Source: Thiomicrorhabdus lithotrophica
GTDB lineage: Bacteria > Pseudomonadota > Gammaproteobacteria > Thiomicrospirales > Thiomicrospiraceae
Assembly: GCF_029201445.1 (NCBI RefSeq)
Contig: NZ_CP102381.1
Location: forward strand, 2,418,001-2,482,000
Direction of reading: 5' to 3'
Length of the DNA stretch: 64,000 nt
Each line of letters starts with the position of its first letter. The first letter of the stretch is position 1. Under the pieces are notes generated by a model. It was not told where the DNA came from. It saw only the letters and a list, made by a program, of their open reading frames with translations, and made no database searches. Positions 37,585 through 48,824 of the stretch are shown here, piece after piece. A program made the translations under genes and the position numbers.

Positions 37585-38625
37585 TTATCTTAATTGATAA
37601 AAATGCATTTCTAGCATCAAACGCAAGCTATAAACAGGCTCACTAAAATTGTTACTTTCATACCAACTCGCCCTCGGTTCAAGTTCTGCAAATAACCAAT
37701 CCTTATAAACCCTTTCACGCCAATTCATTCCGAGTGAGACCGATTCAAATAGAGTATCTTGATTATCAATATTCCAATTACCCTCTACAAAATACGCTCT
37801 GGCTCTAAATGAATTAATTTTTTCAAACAAAATGGCTTTTTGATTAATCAACACCTCTTCATCATCTCGCCACCAAGTTCCAGATGTTTGACTTCTAGCC
37901 AACCACTTTGGATCCAATTGATAATCAAAAACCTGTCGACCTTCCCATGCCAAACCCCGATCTCTTTCTAAGTAGATGTTCTGTGTTGTTCGACTCTGAA
38001 GTGCTTTAGTTAATTCTTTTTTATAACGCACTTTATATTGAATATAAGGGTTTGGCTCAATATAGTTAATAAACTTTAAACCAATATCTATGTGACTAAA
38101 AGTGTTTTTTGACGCGTTAAATAAGTAACGGCCAGCAAGGGTATTTTGACTGTCTTCAGTAACCGTTTTTTGTGATGTATTACTCAAACTTTCGGAGTTA
38201 GTGACGCTATTCACATTTTGCTCTTCATCCCCTTCAAAAGAGGAGACTAAGATTTTCCAACGATGATTGGTTTTAGGAAGATCTATTAAGGCACGGAAGT
38301 TAAGGCTACTGACTGTTTCACCATTGTCGTAAAACGTAAAAGGCGTATAAACAATTAACCGACTGCCTTTTTGAACAACTTCCGAAGATTCATCGCCAAA
38401 AAAATTATCTATACCTTCCCCAACGCTATGAACATAGCCACCGATATACGCATGTGCATCTGATAATTCCGATAGATATCCCTGAATACGTTCGTTTTGG
38501 ACTTGCTCTAACACAGGTTTTTCTGTTTCGGGTGCCGAAGTCTGCAACGTACTCTCATCTGCATAACATGCAGATGAGAATAATGCACTCACAATCAATA
38601 AAGCTTTTATAATGGGCTTTTGCAT
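37585..38625 (-). CDS. Exported, probably outer-membrane protein of unknown function
   Basis: A 346-residue protein with a signal peptide (about 1-22, ending CYADES), then a Glu/Thr-rich linker and a region of alternating, aromatic-rich strands (YLFNASKNTFSHIDIGLKFINY, WLFAELEPRASWYES). It ends MLEMHFYQLR. This suggests a small barrel or beta-rich envelope protein. Not recognised. It is divergent, by only 33 bases, from the gene at 38659, so the two may share a regulatory region. Confidence 0.75.
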   Translation of the reverse strand: MQKPIIKALLIVSALFSSACYADESTLQTSAPETEKPVLEQVQNERIQGYLSELSDAHAYIGGYVHSVGEGIDNFFGDESSEVVQKGSRLIVYTPFTFYDNGETVSSLNFRALIDLPKTNHRWKILVSSFEGDEEQNVNSVTNSESLSNTSQKTVTEDSQNTLAGRYLFNASKNTFSHIDIGLKFINYIEPNPYIQYKVRYKKELTKALQSRTTQNIYLERDRGLAWEGRQVFDYQLDPKWLARSQTSGTWWRDDEEVLINQKAILFEKINSFRARAYFVEGNWNIDNQDTLFESVSLGMNWRERVYKDWLFAELEPRASWYESNNFSEPVYSLRLMLEMHFYQLR

Positions 38626-38658
38626 ATGATGTCTTTTTAAAAAATACTGAATCTATTT

Positions 38659-39165
38659 ATGAGCGATAAAATTAATCAAATTCAAGCTTCTTACCATCCC
38701 TCAGAAGACAGAATACTCCTAAAAATAAAAACTCTCAACGAGCAAGTTTATCTGGCTTGGATTACACGCCGTTTTATGCAGCTGTTAATACCAGTATTAC
38801 ACGGCCAGCACCCTACTAGTAGAAAATCACTGTTTGATGATAAAAAGTCACAGTTACAACAACTAGATACAGAGAAAACGCAGTTAGTGGGTGATTATGA
38901 GAGCGAATATAAAGTACCAGAAAGCCCAGATTATCCATTAGGTGAGGCACCAATCTTATTAGCAAAAATCACCTTTAAAGACATTTATAGTGATAAGGCG
39001 CAGTTAGTATTTGAACCCGAGAAAGGTCAAGGTATCATTCTGCCGTTTCATGCAGATTTATTAGGACCACTGATAAAGATATTTTCGCAGGCGCTACATT
39101 CTGCTGACTGGGCCCTGGATTTAGATCCAATCTTAGAAGTGCCTCAAGAAACTCGACTGCAATAA
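38659..39165 (+). CDS. Hypothetical cytoplasmic protein
   Basis: A 168-residue, charged, soluble protein without signal peptide or membrane segment. YLAWITRRFMQLLIPVLHGQHP near residues 31-52 and FEPEKGQGIILPFHADLLGPLIKIFSQAL near the end are the only hydrophobic blocks. Not recognised. There is no good Shine-Dalgarno in the 33-base gap to the divergent gene. A palindrome variant follows the stop. Confidence 0.7.
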   Translation: MSDKINQIQASYHPSEDRILLKIKTLNEQVYLAWITRRFMQLLIPVLHGQHPTSRKSLFDDKKSQLQQLDTEKTQLVGDYESEYKVPESPDYPLGEAPILLAKITFKDIYSDKAQLVFEPEKGQGIILPFHADLLGPLIKIFSQALHSADWALDLDPILEVPQETRLQ

Positions 39166-39180
39166 CTTAAAAAAACCAAT

Positions 39181-39190
39181 CAGGCCTGGT
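39181..39190. repeat. Iterated palindrome, 10-bp variant (CAGGCCTGGT) with AACCAA/TTGGTT flanks
   Basis: Between convergent genes, close to the end of the transposase gene. The flanking AACCAA and TTGGTT extend it to a 22-bp near-palindrome able to form a hairpin for both strands. Confidence 0.7.
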
Positions 39191-39205
39191 TGGTTCTCTA
39201 AAAGT

Positions 39206-39907
39206 CTACTTTGCCTTACGCCAACCCGTCGGTCTTCCAGGCTTTTTCGATGTCACCCTTCTACCTGTAAGCAACTCAATCTGAGCTTTAAACTGATCAT
39301 TACCTAAAGCCATACCCTTCAAAGTCGCTTGCTCAATCTCCTCAATCAACTTTACGCCCAAAACATGGCCTGTAAACAAATCACGATAAGCACTTTGGCG
39401 ACGTTTCTCATCCTCACCTAATGCCAAATACAAAAGATGTGGAGTACCTAATTTTGACTGCTTGCCCAATGCATTCATTTGATAGCTAGACCAAGCATAC
39501 TCAGAAGGCTCTTGAACCATATCCGCTGTCACGGGGTTCATTTCGATATAGCGATGCAAATCCAATAAATAACTATCTTCCTGAACCAAACAAGACTTAT
39601 AACGTCCTTCCCACAAAGTACCTGATCTTTTATAAGTAAAATTAAAGTAACGAACATAATGCCTGCCAACCGCCTGCATCATCTGGCTGATAGCCCCCTG
39701 CTTGCTAGGGGTGCACAATAAATGAATATGATTTGTCATCAAACACCAAGCATGAATATCCACCCCATACCTTTGAGAATACTCAATTAACCAACCCAAA
39801 TATGCAACAAAATCCGCTTCATCAGCAAACACCACCTGGTGATTATTACCACGCTGATAAACATGTACAGGCACCCCAACCGGGGCAACACGAGCCAAAC
39901 GAGCCAT
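39206..39907 (-). CDS. REP-associated tyrosine transposase (Y1, IS200/TnpA-like)
   Basis: A 233-residue single-strand DNA transposase-like protein (RAYT family). The HUH motif lies in WCLMTNHIHLLCTP (His-Ile-His), and the catalytic tyrosine is in DLHRYIEMNPV; FKRSGTLWEGRYKS-like YKRSGTLWEGRYKS is conserved in the family. The C-terminus is basic (KKPGRPTGWRKAK). Length and motifs appear intact. An 18-bp inverted repeat at 39931-40012 lies just upstream and is the likely substrate. Members process repeats rather than forming full insertion sequences. Confidence 0.92.
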   Translation of the reverse strand: MARLARVAPVGVPVHVYQRGNNHQVVFADEADFVAYLGWLIEYSQRYGVDIHAWCLMTNHIHLLCTPSKQGAISQMMQAVGRHYVRYFNFTYKRSGTLWEGRYKSCLVQEDSYLLDLHRYIEMNPVTADMVQEPSEYAWSSYQMNALGKQSKLGTPHLLYLALGEDEKRRQSAYRDLFTGHVLGVKLIEEIEQATLKGMALGNDQFKAQIELLTGRRVTSKKPGRPTGWRKAK

Positions 39908-39930
39908 AAAACCTCCTAAAAACCCACTTT

Positions 39931-40012
39931 AATTGGGGTCAGAGTAAAGTTATTTTTAATTTCATTATATATATCATAAAGTTATAGATTTAATTTTACT
40001 CTGACCCCAATT
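39931..40012. repeat. Inverted repeat upstream of the Y1 transposase (RAYT-associated)
   Basis: AATTGGGGTCAGAGTAAA (39931-39948) and its exact reverse complement (39995-40012) separated by 46 AT-rich bases. GGGGTCAGAGT repeats are a familiar companion of Y1 transposase genes in gammaproteobacteria. The left arm starts 24 bases before the transposase ATG. Confidence 0.88.
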
Positions 40013-40073
40013 ATTCATTTTTAACATTAATAGGATTTGACATAGTAGTCTCCTTTAATTGGTGGACGGGGGA

Positions 40074-40481
40074 TTATCCTTTGTTAAATGGGTAATAGTT
40101 TTTTAATCCATAAGCCTTGTACCTAATCCATGGAATTATTAAAAATATCAAAATAAAAAGCGGACTTATTTCCTTGCCTGACCTTGATTGCAAATATGAC
40201 ATCTCTGTTTTAGCTGACGATATTTCTTTATTTTTTACAGTAAAATTAACCAAGTCATATTTCATCCTAGATTTATTATGTAGGTAACCAACTAAAACCT
40301 TTTCTGAGCGATAAGTTTTTAGGTTTTCGTAGTTAAGTAATTCATAACGATAATGAATGCTTATCACTTCTTTATCACTAGTTTGTATCAATAATTTGGA
40401 CCTAGAGCCAAACCTTCCTTTTGAATACGGGGTTACATTTAACAACCTGCCTTCAACAATGCTGTAATTGTTATTTTGCAA
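40074..40481 (-). CDS. Hypothetical protein with C-terminal membrane helix
   Basis: A 135-residue protein: a beta-rich N-terminal half (MQNNNYSIVEGRLLNVTPYS) and one hydrophobic segment near the C-terminus (about 105-117, PLFILIFLIIPWI), followed by basic residues. Not recognised. Its composition is more AT-rich than its neighbours, and it lies in an accessory stretch between a Y1 transposase and an hlyD remnant, so it may be acquired or decaying. Confidence that it is a real gene is moderate. Confidence 0.5.
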   Translation of the reverse strand: MQNNNYSIVEGRLLNVTPYSKGRFGSRSKLLIQTSDKEVISIHYRYELLNYENLKTYRSEKVLVGYLHNKSRMKYDLVNFTVKNKEISSAKTEMSYLQSRSGKEISPLFILIFLIIPWIRYKAYGLKNYYPFNKG

Positions 40482-40516
40482 AATTGATATGCGATTTTGC
40501 AGATCTAGTTCAGATG

Positions 40517-40723
40517 CTAATTTTCTTTTTTATAGCTGTCAAATGTATACATAGGTAATGCATAGATTTTCGTACAAAATCTAATTTGTTTAAATATTCC
40601 AGTACTATATAGACTCAGTTGTTTCAGCCACCTTCCTATACCAAGCTTATGTTGATATACGAAAAACAAGTATATGGGTATAAAAACAAAATAAATGTAG
40701 AAACTCATGTTCATATTCTCCAA
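40517..40723 (-). CDS. Small hypothetical membrane protein
   Basis: 68 residues with one N-terminal hydrophobic helix (FYIYFVFIPIYLFFVY) and a basic, aromatic C-terminal part. It lies 35 bases upstream of the 135-residue gene and 14 bases downstream of the hlyD remnant on the same strand. Not recognised; it could be a spurious frame in AT-rich DNA. Confidence 0.4.
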   Translation of the reverse strand: MENMNMSFYIYFVFIPIYLFFVYQHKLGIGRWLKQLSLYSTGIFKQIRFCTKIYALPMYTFDSYKKEN

Positions 40724-40737
40724 ATATTATTTAGAAG

Positions 40738-41646
40738 TTAACGCTCTCTAATACTTTCATTCTGATATCGCAATAAAGGCGTTAGCAGATATTCAATAAT
40801 ACGTCTCGTGCCCGTTTTAATTTCTGCGGTCACTTGCATGCCTGCGCTAAGTTGTACTTGTTGGTTATCGACATAGACATTGTTTTTTTCTATGGCTAAA
40901 CGCATGGCGTACACTAGGCCTAAATCTTTATTTTCAACGGCATCTCTTGATATATTTGTGATTTTGGCATCAATTACCCCGTATTTTGTGAAGTTAAAGG
41001 TGTCGATTTTGACTTCGGCGTTTTGGCCTTCATGCACAAAACCAATGTCTTTATTTAAGAGCATGGCTTCGACTTCTAGCTGTTGGTTTTTAGACGCTAT
41101 AACCATAAGTTCTTGGGCGGGTGTGACCACACCACCAATAGTATTGGTAGCGAGTTGTTGCACGGTGCCGTCTATTGGGGCTTTGATTTGATAAAGCGCG
41201 AGACGTTGTTGAGCTTTGATGTGTTCTTGCTCTAAATTCTCAATTTGTTTATTGGCATCCACCAACTGCTGTAACAGGGCTTGTTTGGTTTGGCTTTGTA
41301 GAGACGCTTGTTGGGATTGAACTTGTTTTAACTGGGCTTTGATACTGTCAATTCTTAAAGTTTCTATATTGAGGTCTTGGGTTTGTTCAATATGTGCTTG
41401 CTTCACTTGCAGAAGTTGATCTTCTGAGATTAGAGAACGTTTATAGAGCTTTTCATTTGAGTCTAGGCGTTTTTGGGTAATCGGTAGTACTCGGCGTAGC
41501 TTGGTTTGGGAGGCTTTGGCGGATATAAAAGTTTCATCTTTTCCCTTTTGAATCATTTTACCTTTGGCCTCAATGCACATTTGCGTTAACGAATGCCAAG
41601 ATGAGTGAAGTAGCGAAATAAGTAACATGAACTCATCATAGTGCAA
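40738..41646 (-). pseudogene. 5'-truncated HlyD-family membrane fusion protein remnant
   Basis: The 302-codon frame contains the second half of a type I secretion adaptor: the returning coiled-coil arm (QVKQAHIEQTQDLNIETLRID onward), the second half-lipoyl motif (IKAPIDGTVQQLATNTIGGVV) and the C-terminal beta domain ending YLLTPLLRYQNESIRER, a standard HlyD end. The N-terminal membrane anchor, first half-lipoyl motif and outgoing coiled-coil helix are missing and replaced by an unrelated 30-residue start. No HlyB-type ATPase or TolC partner is nearby. It is most likely a relic of a deletion or insertion; a shortened functional protein is unlikely. Confidence 0.72.
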
Positions 41647-41740
41647 AACACAATAATAAATAAATAGTCTTAGTCGATAGAAGGGTGTTATTGAGTTATA
41701 TCGTTTAACAAGAGATTACCAAGCTCGCAAAGAAGTTTGG

Positions 41741-41749
41741 AGGCCTGGT
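41741..41749. repeat. Iterated palindrome, degenerate copy (AGGCCTGGT)
   Basis: Just downstream of ubiA; the right half plus flank (AGGCCTGGTAGCTT) is identical to the 24326 copy, the left half has decayed. Confidence 0.55.
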
Positions 41750-41759
41750 AGCTTTCTTA

Positions 41760-42617
41760 TTAAACCTGTATTGCTAAGTCAAAGGCGATACTGACTAAAA
41801 CAATCAAGCCTATCCAATGATTTTGAATGAACACTTTAAAGGCTAAAGCATCGTCTTTTCTATTTAATCGCATTAAATCATAAAGAAACCAGGTGGCTAC
41901 TATGACCAGACCTGTGTAGTAGATAGAACCCAGGCTAAACAAACTGCCAATCCAGATGAGCAATCCAATCATGATAATTTGAAAGAGGCCAATGATTGGA
42001 ACCAGTTTGTCTGCAAATAAAATGGCTGTCGATTTTACGCCAATTTTTAAATCGTCTTTCATGTCACCCACCGCATAAGCGGTGTCATAAATAAGAGACC
42101 AAATCATAGTTGCTACGAAGATTGGCCAAACCTGCCAAGGAACCTCATTTTGTACCGCAGAAAATGCCATAGGTATGGCCCAGGCAAACGCTGCGCCCAG
42201 AAAAGCTTGCGGCCAGTAGGTATGTCTTTTCATAAATGGGTATAGGGTGGCTAACAGCACAGCACCTAAAGAGAGTATGACGGTTAGGGTATTTAAGGTG
42301 AGCACGAGTAAAAAAGCAATAAAGCATAATAGGCTAAAAAAGACTAACGCCTCTTTTGCTGAAATTTCACCTGTGGCTAGTGGTCTATTACAGGTTCGCT
42401 CAACATGGCCATCAAAGTGTCTATCGGCATAATCATTAATAACACAGCCTGCTGAACGCATTAATACGGCACCAAAAATAAAGACAAAAAGATGGTATAG
42501 AGAAGGCATGCCATCAGAGGCCAACCAAAGGGCCCAAAGAGCTGGCCAAAGAACCAAATAGATACCCACAGGACGGTCTAAACGGGTTAAAGAGATATAG
42601 GAACGAAGTTTACTCAT
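41760..42617 (-). CDS. ubiA: 4-hydroxybenzoate polyprenyltransferase UbiA
   Basis: Integral membrane prenyltransferase, 285 residues, about eight helices. It attaches the polyprenyl chain to 4-hydroxybenzoate. The two Mg-diphosphate motifs are visible: NDYADRHFDGHVERT near residue 62-76 and DTAYAVGDMKDDLKIG near 180. RPVGIYLVLWPALWALW at the N-terminus is typical. It follows glmU and a small unknown gene on the same strand; its substrate is made by UbiC at 36213. Confidence 0.96.
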   Translation of the reverse strand: MSKLRSYISLTRLDRPVGIYLVLWPALWALWLASDGMPSLYHLFVFIFGAVLMRSAGCVINDYADRHFDGHVERTCNRPLATGEISAKEALVFFSLLCFIAFLLVLTLNTLTVILSLGAVLLATLYPFMKRHTYWPQAFLGAAFAWAIPMAFSAVQNEVPWQVWPIFVATMIWSLIYDTAYAVGDMKDDLKIGVKSTAILFADKLVPIIGLFQIIMIGLLIWIGSLFSLGSIYYTGLVIVATWFLYDLMRLNRKDDALAFKVFIQNHWIGLIVLVSIAFDLAIQV

Positions 42618-42655
42618 AAGTCATTGTCAGGCGATTTAAAGCAATGAATTAATCA

Positions 42656-42910
42656 TTAGATTAGATTATCTATCATTGTGTTAATCTCATCATATACTGC
42701 GGGTGAGATCTCTAAATTAGCTTGTACCTTGCCTTGACGGTCAGAATAATGCAGTAACACTTTGTTATCGTCTTTGGCCCAAGCAATCACATAACCGTAA
42801 GCCAATAATTCGGTTTGCCCGACATCTTGGTGAGTAATCTGCCAGGCCTGGTCAGCCATCGCTTTTTTGAATGCTTCGCAAAGTTTTCCGGCTATCTCAC
42901 GATATTTCAT
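42656..42910 (-). CDS. Small protein of unknown function downstream of glmU
   Basis: 84 residues, soluble. MKYREIAGKLCEAFKKAMADQAW, a central GYVIAWAKDDNKVLLHY strand pair and a C-terminal helix suggest a small alpha/beta domain. Not recognised. ATG 42910 was preferred to a TTG at 42955 that would overlap glmU. It lies 13 bases after glmU and 38 before ubiA, so it is probably co-transcribed with both. It carries an 11/12 palindrome copy encoding Asp-Gln-Ala-Trp. Confidence 0.65.
   Translation of the reverse strand: MKYREIAGKLCEAFKKAMADQAWQITHQDVGQTELLAYGYVIAWAKDDNKVLLHYSDRQGKVQANLEISPAVYDEINTMIDNLI
42842..42852. repeat. Iterated palindrome, 11/12 copy (CCAGGCCTGGT)
   Basis: Inside the 84-residue gene; read on minus as Asp-Gln-Ala-Trp-Gln. 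Confidence 0.75.
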
Positions 42911-42923
42911 AGTATTGCTTGCT

Positions 42924-44288
42924 CTATTTTTTGGTGGGTTTTTGCCAATTAGCAATAGTTAACTGCTTTGAACGAGACAGTGTTAATTGTGTTTCAGGGG
43001 CATTTTTAGTAATAGTAGAACCAGCACCAATGGTTGCATTATCACCAATGATCACTGGAGCGACTAATTGACTATCTGATCCAACAAATACTCTGTCACC
43101 GATAATGGTTTTATGTTTATTAACACCATCGTAGTTACAAGTAATCGTACCTGCTCCTATATTAACGTCTTGACCCATAACAGTATCACCAATGTAACTT
43201 AAATGATTAACCTTAGAACCTTCACCTATAATCGATTTTTTGGTTTCTACAAAGTTACCTATTTTTGCGTTATTACCTAACTCCGTACCAGGACGTAGGC
43301 GAGCGTAGGGTCCGATGATACAGTCAGCGCCAATAATACAATCCTCTATATGGCTAAAAGGATGCACTACGGTGTTAGCGGCAACGGTAACATCTTTTAA
43401 AATGCAGTTAGCACCAATAATGACGTTTTCGCCAAGTACAACACGGCCTTCAAAAATAACATTAACATCAATTTCAACATCAGCAGCAGCTTGAACCGAA
43501 CCGCGAATATCAATCCTATTTGCATCAATAATGGTGACACCTTGCTGCATCAATAATCTAGCCTGTTGGTTTTGATGCATTCTTTCTAAAGTTTGCAACT
43601 GAACTTTATCATTCACTCCTAATACTTCTATTTCAGAGTTAGGTTGAGTAGTGGCTACGGTAAAACCATCGTGGACACACATCTCAATAATGTCGGTTAA
43701 ATAAAATTCAGACTGTGCATTGTTGCTTTCCAGTCTTGATAACCAGTTATTAAGTTGTTTACCTTTTGCAGCCAATATACCCGTGTTCACTTCATTGATT
43801 GTTAACTGCTCGTCAGATGCATCCTTTTGTTCAACTATAGCTTGAACAACATTGTGCTGATCTCTGACAATACGACCATAACCGGTAGGATTATCTAAAT
43901 TGATGGTTAATAGCGATAAAGGGGTGTTATCTGAAACTAATGAAAGTAAATCTTTAAGCGTGTCCAAAGAAGTTAATGGGACATCACCATACAATACTAA
44001 AATTGTGTCATCTGCATCTATTAAGGGGGTAGCCTGCTGAACAGCATGACCCGTTCCTAACTGCTGTTCTTGCATTACAAATGTTAAATCATGGCCCTTA
44101 ACTCTCTGCTCAACTAGTTCTGAACCATGACCAATAACAGTAATAATAGACTGACAATCTAATCCTTCAGCAGTATCTATAACATGCTGAAGTAATGATT
44201 TATTTGCTAAGGGTTGTAAAACTTTTGGAAGCTTTGAGCGCATGCGAGTGCCTTTACCCGCAGCGAGAATAACAACTTTTAAAGCCAT
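42924..44288 (-). CDS. glmU: Bifunctional GlmU (GlcN-1-P acetyltransferase / GlcNAc-1-P uridyltransferase)
   Basis: Makes UDP-GlcNAc for peptidoglycan and lipid A, 454 residues. N-terminal uridyltransferase with LAAGKGTRMRSKLPKVL, VLYGDVPL and EVNTGI. The C-terminal left-handed beta helix has hexapeptide repeats (VVLGENVIIGANCILKDV onward) and the acetyl-CoA region near the end. ATG 44288 has TAGGAAA upstream; the frame opening at 44318 would add ten unlikely residues. It follows the atp operon on the same strand, as in many gammaproteobacteria. Confidence 0.96.
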   Translation of the reverse strand: MALKVVILAAGKGTRMRSKLPKVLQPLANKSLLQHVIDTAEGLDCQSIITVIGHGSELVEQRVKGHDLTFVMQEQQLGTGHAVQQATPLIDADDTILVLYGDVPLTSLDTLKDLLSLVSDNTPLSLLTINLDNPTGYGRIVRDQHNVVQAIVEQKDASDEQLTINEVNTGILAAKGKQLNNWLSRLESNNAQSEFYLTDIIEMCVHDGFTVATTQPNSEIEVLGVNDKVQLQTLERMHQNQQARLLMQQGVTIIDANRIDIRGSVQAAADVEIDVNVIFEGRVVLGENVIIGANCILKDVTVAANTVVHPFSHIEDCIIGADCIIGPYARLRPGTELGNNAKIGNFVETKKSIIGEGSKVNHLSYIGDTVMGQDVNIGAGTITCNYDGVNKHKTIIGDRVFVGSDSQLVAPVIIGDNATIGAGSTITKNAPETQLTLSRSKQLTIANWQKPTKK

Positions 44289-44370
44289 ATAATTTCCTAT
44301 AGACCAATTTATATACAAATATAAACTAAAATGATTCTATTAATATACAAACTGTATGTAAATAATGAAC

Positions 44371-44495
44371 GCCTATCGAGTTTGTTTAGATTGATTACAA
44401 ATCAAGGTCGAGGCGGAATAAGTGAGTGTAGTTTACTACACGACTCATTTCCAACGAAGAAATTGATAGTAAGCAACTAAACAAAACGATAGGCG
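44371..44495. repeat. Imperfect 125-bp inverted-repeat element between atpC and glmU
   Basis: Outer arms GCCTATCG...TTTGTTTAG (44371-44390) and CTAAACAAAACGATAGGC (44477-44494). An inner imperfect palindrome is centred on GTGTAG-TTTA-CTACAC (about 44425-44442), flanked by TGAGT/ACTCA and ATCAA/TTGAT. The whole unit can fold into one long hairpin on either strand, like ERIC-type intergenic repeats or a small MITE. It abuts the atp terminator. Confidence 0.6.
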
Positions 44496-44496
44496 A

Positions 44497-44519
44497 AAAA
44501 AAAGCGCCCTTAGGCGCTC
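44497..44519 (-). terminator. Rho-independent terminator of the atp operon
   Basis: GCGCC (44504-44508) / GGCGC (44513-44517), loop CTTA, with eight T following on minus; 18 bases after the atpC stop. Confidence 0.9.
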
Positions 44520-44536
44520 TTTTACAAGGGTAACAA

Positions 44537-44971
44537 TTAAGCCAACCCAGTTTTATGCAAACGATCACGAAGTTTCGAGATAGCTTGTATTTGAGCAACA
44601 GCTTCTGCTAACTCAACTTGAGCACGAGCAATGTCGGTCTCAGATTTAGCATTGTCCATTGCTTCCTCAGCACGCTGTTTAGCAGCATTTGCTTCGGCTT
44701 CATCAAGATCCGCTGCACGAATAGCTGAATCAGCTAGTACAGTTACCATAGTTGGTTGGATTTCAATGATTCCGCCGCTGATGTAGAAATGATCTTCTTC
44801 ATCACCACTTACAACACGTACCGTTCCAGGCTTCAATGAGCTTAGAAACTGGGTGTGGTGAGGCATAATACCAACCTCACCGTCGGCAGCCTGTGCAAAA
44901 AGCATTTCAGCTTTACCTGAGAAAATCTCACCTTCTGCACTTACAATATCTACTTGCATTGAGACTGCCAT
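44537..44971 (-). CDS. atpC: F1Fo ATP synthase epsilon subunit AtpC
   Basis: 144 residues, rotor stalk subunit that inhibits ATP hydrolysis. N-terminal beta barrel (VDIVSAEGEIFSGKAEMLFAQAADGEVGIMPHHTQFLSSL) and a two-helix C-terminal domain (about 90-140). Last gene of the operon, six bases after atpD, followed by the terminator. Confidence 0.97.
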   Translation of the reverse strand: MAVSMQVDIVSAEGEIFSGKAEMLFAQAADGEVGIMPHHTQFLSSLKPGTVRVVSGDEEDHFYISGGIIEIQPTMVTVLADSAIRAADLDEAEANAAKQRAEEAMDNAKSETDIARAQVELAEAVAQIQAISKLRDRLHKTGLA

Positions 44972-44977
44972 AACAAA

Positions 44978-47253
<2,276 letters not shown>

Positions 47254-47267
47254 GGCCTACTCCTTGA

Positions 47268-48809
47268 TTAGTAAACGCCGTTAGCCTTGAATGACTCAAC
47301 ACAAGCTTTAACAGCTTCGATGATATCGCCATTCCAGTCACCCTTCTCATTGATTTGGGCAGCTAAGTCAGCATTTGCAGAATTCATGTGAGCATGTAGA
47401 GCTGCTTCAAAGTCTAATAACTTTTCAACTTCTACATCATCTAAGTAGCCTTCATTAGCAGCATACAAAGAGATAGCCATCTCTGCGATAGTTAGCGGAG
47501 AGTATTGCTTCTGCTTCATTAGTTCAGTAACACGTTTACCACGTTCTAACTGAGCTTTAGTTGCAGCATCAAGATCCGAAGCAAACTGAGCAAATGCCGC
47601 TAATTCACGGTATTGTGCTAAATCTAAACGGATACCACCACCTAACTTCTTAATCGCTTTAGTCTGAGCAGCACCACCAACACGTGATACAGATAAACCA
47701 GCGTTAACCGCAGGACGGATACCTTGAGAGAATAAACCTGTTTCAAGGAAGATCTGACCATCAGTAATCGAAATTACGTTAGTTGGTACGAAAGCAGATA
47801 CGTCACCCGCTTGAGTTTCAATAATAGGAAGAGCTGTTAAAGAACCAGTCTTACCTTTTACTTCACCGTTTGTGAACTTCTCAACATAATCAGCCGATAC
47901 ACGAGCAGCACGCTCAAGTAAACGTGAATGTAGATAGAAGATATCACCAGGGAATGCTTCACGACCTGGAGGACGACGAAGTAGTAATGAGATCTGACGG
48001 TATGACTGAGCTTGTTTAGTTAAATCATCATAAATGATTAACGCATCTTCACCACGGTCACGGTAGTATTCACCCATAGCACAACCAGCAAATGCTGCTA
48101 GGTACTGTAAAGCTGCTGGATCAGAAGCGTTAGCTGCAACGATAACCGTGTTATCCATCGCACCATATTCTTCTAATTTACGCGCTACGTTAGCAACAGT
48201 AGAAGCTTTCTGCCCCATTGCAACGTAAATACATTTAACTCCAGTGTCTTTCTGAGAAATGATTGCATCGATAGCGATTGCAGTCTTACCAGTTTGACGG
48301 TCACCGATAATTAATTCACGCTGACCACGGCCAACTGGAATCATTGAATCGATAGACTTAATACCAGTCATCATTGGCTCGTCAACAGATTGACGATCAA
48401 TTACACCAGGAGCGATACGCTCAATAGGTGATGTTACTTTAGTATCAATAGGACCTTTACCATCAACTGGACGACCTAGTGCGTCTACAACGCGACCGTT
48501 CATTTCTGGACCTACTGGCACTTCTAATATGCGACCTGTACAAGTGACTTTGTCACCTTCAGAAATGTGCTCATATTCACCAAGTACAACACAACCTACT
48601 GAGTCAGACTCAAGGTTTAGCGCCATACCGTATGTGTTCTCATCGAACTGAACCATTTCACCGTACATTACGTCTGAAACACCGTGAATTAGGGCAATAC
48701 CGTCAGCGATGCTAACGACAGTCCCTTCACTGCCAGACTCAGCTGCACCGTCAAATCCGCTAATACGGTCTTTGATCAGGCTACTGATTTCAGAGGCATT
48801 CAATTTCAT
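47268..48809 (-). CDS. atpA: F1Fo ATP synthase alpha subunit AtpA
   Basis: Non-catalytic nucleotide-binding F1 subunit, 513 residues, standard length. [10 protein letters not shown]-loop near 170, [30 protein letters not shown] and [13 protein letters not shown] are intact, including the arginine finger in SVSRVG. It is 15 bases after atpH. Confidence 0.98.
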   Translation of the reverse strand: MKLNASEISSLIKDRISGFDGAAESGSEGTVVSIADGIALIHGVSDVMYGEMVQFDENTYGMALNLESDSVGCVVLGEYEHISEGDKVTCTGRILEVPVGPEMNGRVVDALGRPVDGKGPIDTKVTSPIERIAPGVIDRQSVDEPMMTGIKSIDSMIPVGRGQRELIIGDRQTGKTAIAIDAIISQKDTGVKCIYVAMGQKASTVANVARKLEEYGAMDNTVIVAANASDPAALQYLAAFAGCAMGEYYRDRGEDALIIYDDLTKQAQSYRQISLLLRRPPGREAFPGDIFYLHSRLLERAARVSADYVEKFTNGEVKGKTGSLTALPIIETQAGDVSAFVPTNVISITDGQIFLETGLFSQGIRPAVNAGLSVSRVGGAAQTKAIKKLGGGIRLDLAQYRELAAFAQFASDLDAATKAQLERGKRVTELMKQKQYSPLTIAEMAISLYAANEGYLDDVEVEKLLDFEAALHAHMNSANADLAAQINEKGDWNGDIIEAVKACVESFKANGVY

Positions 48810-48824
48810 GTTTGTTCCTCTCCA

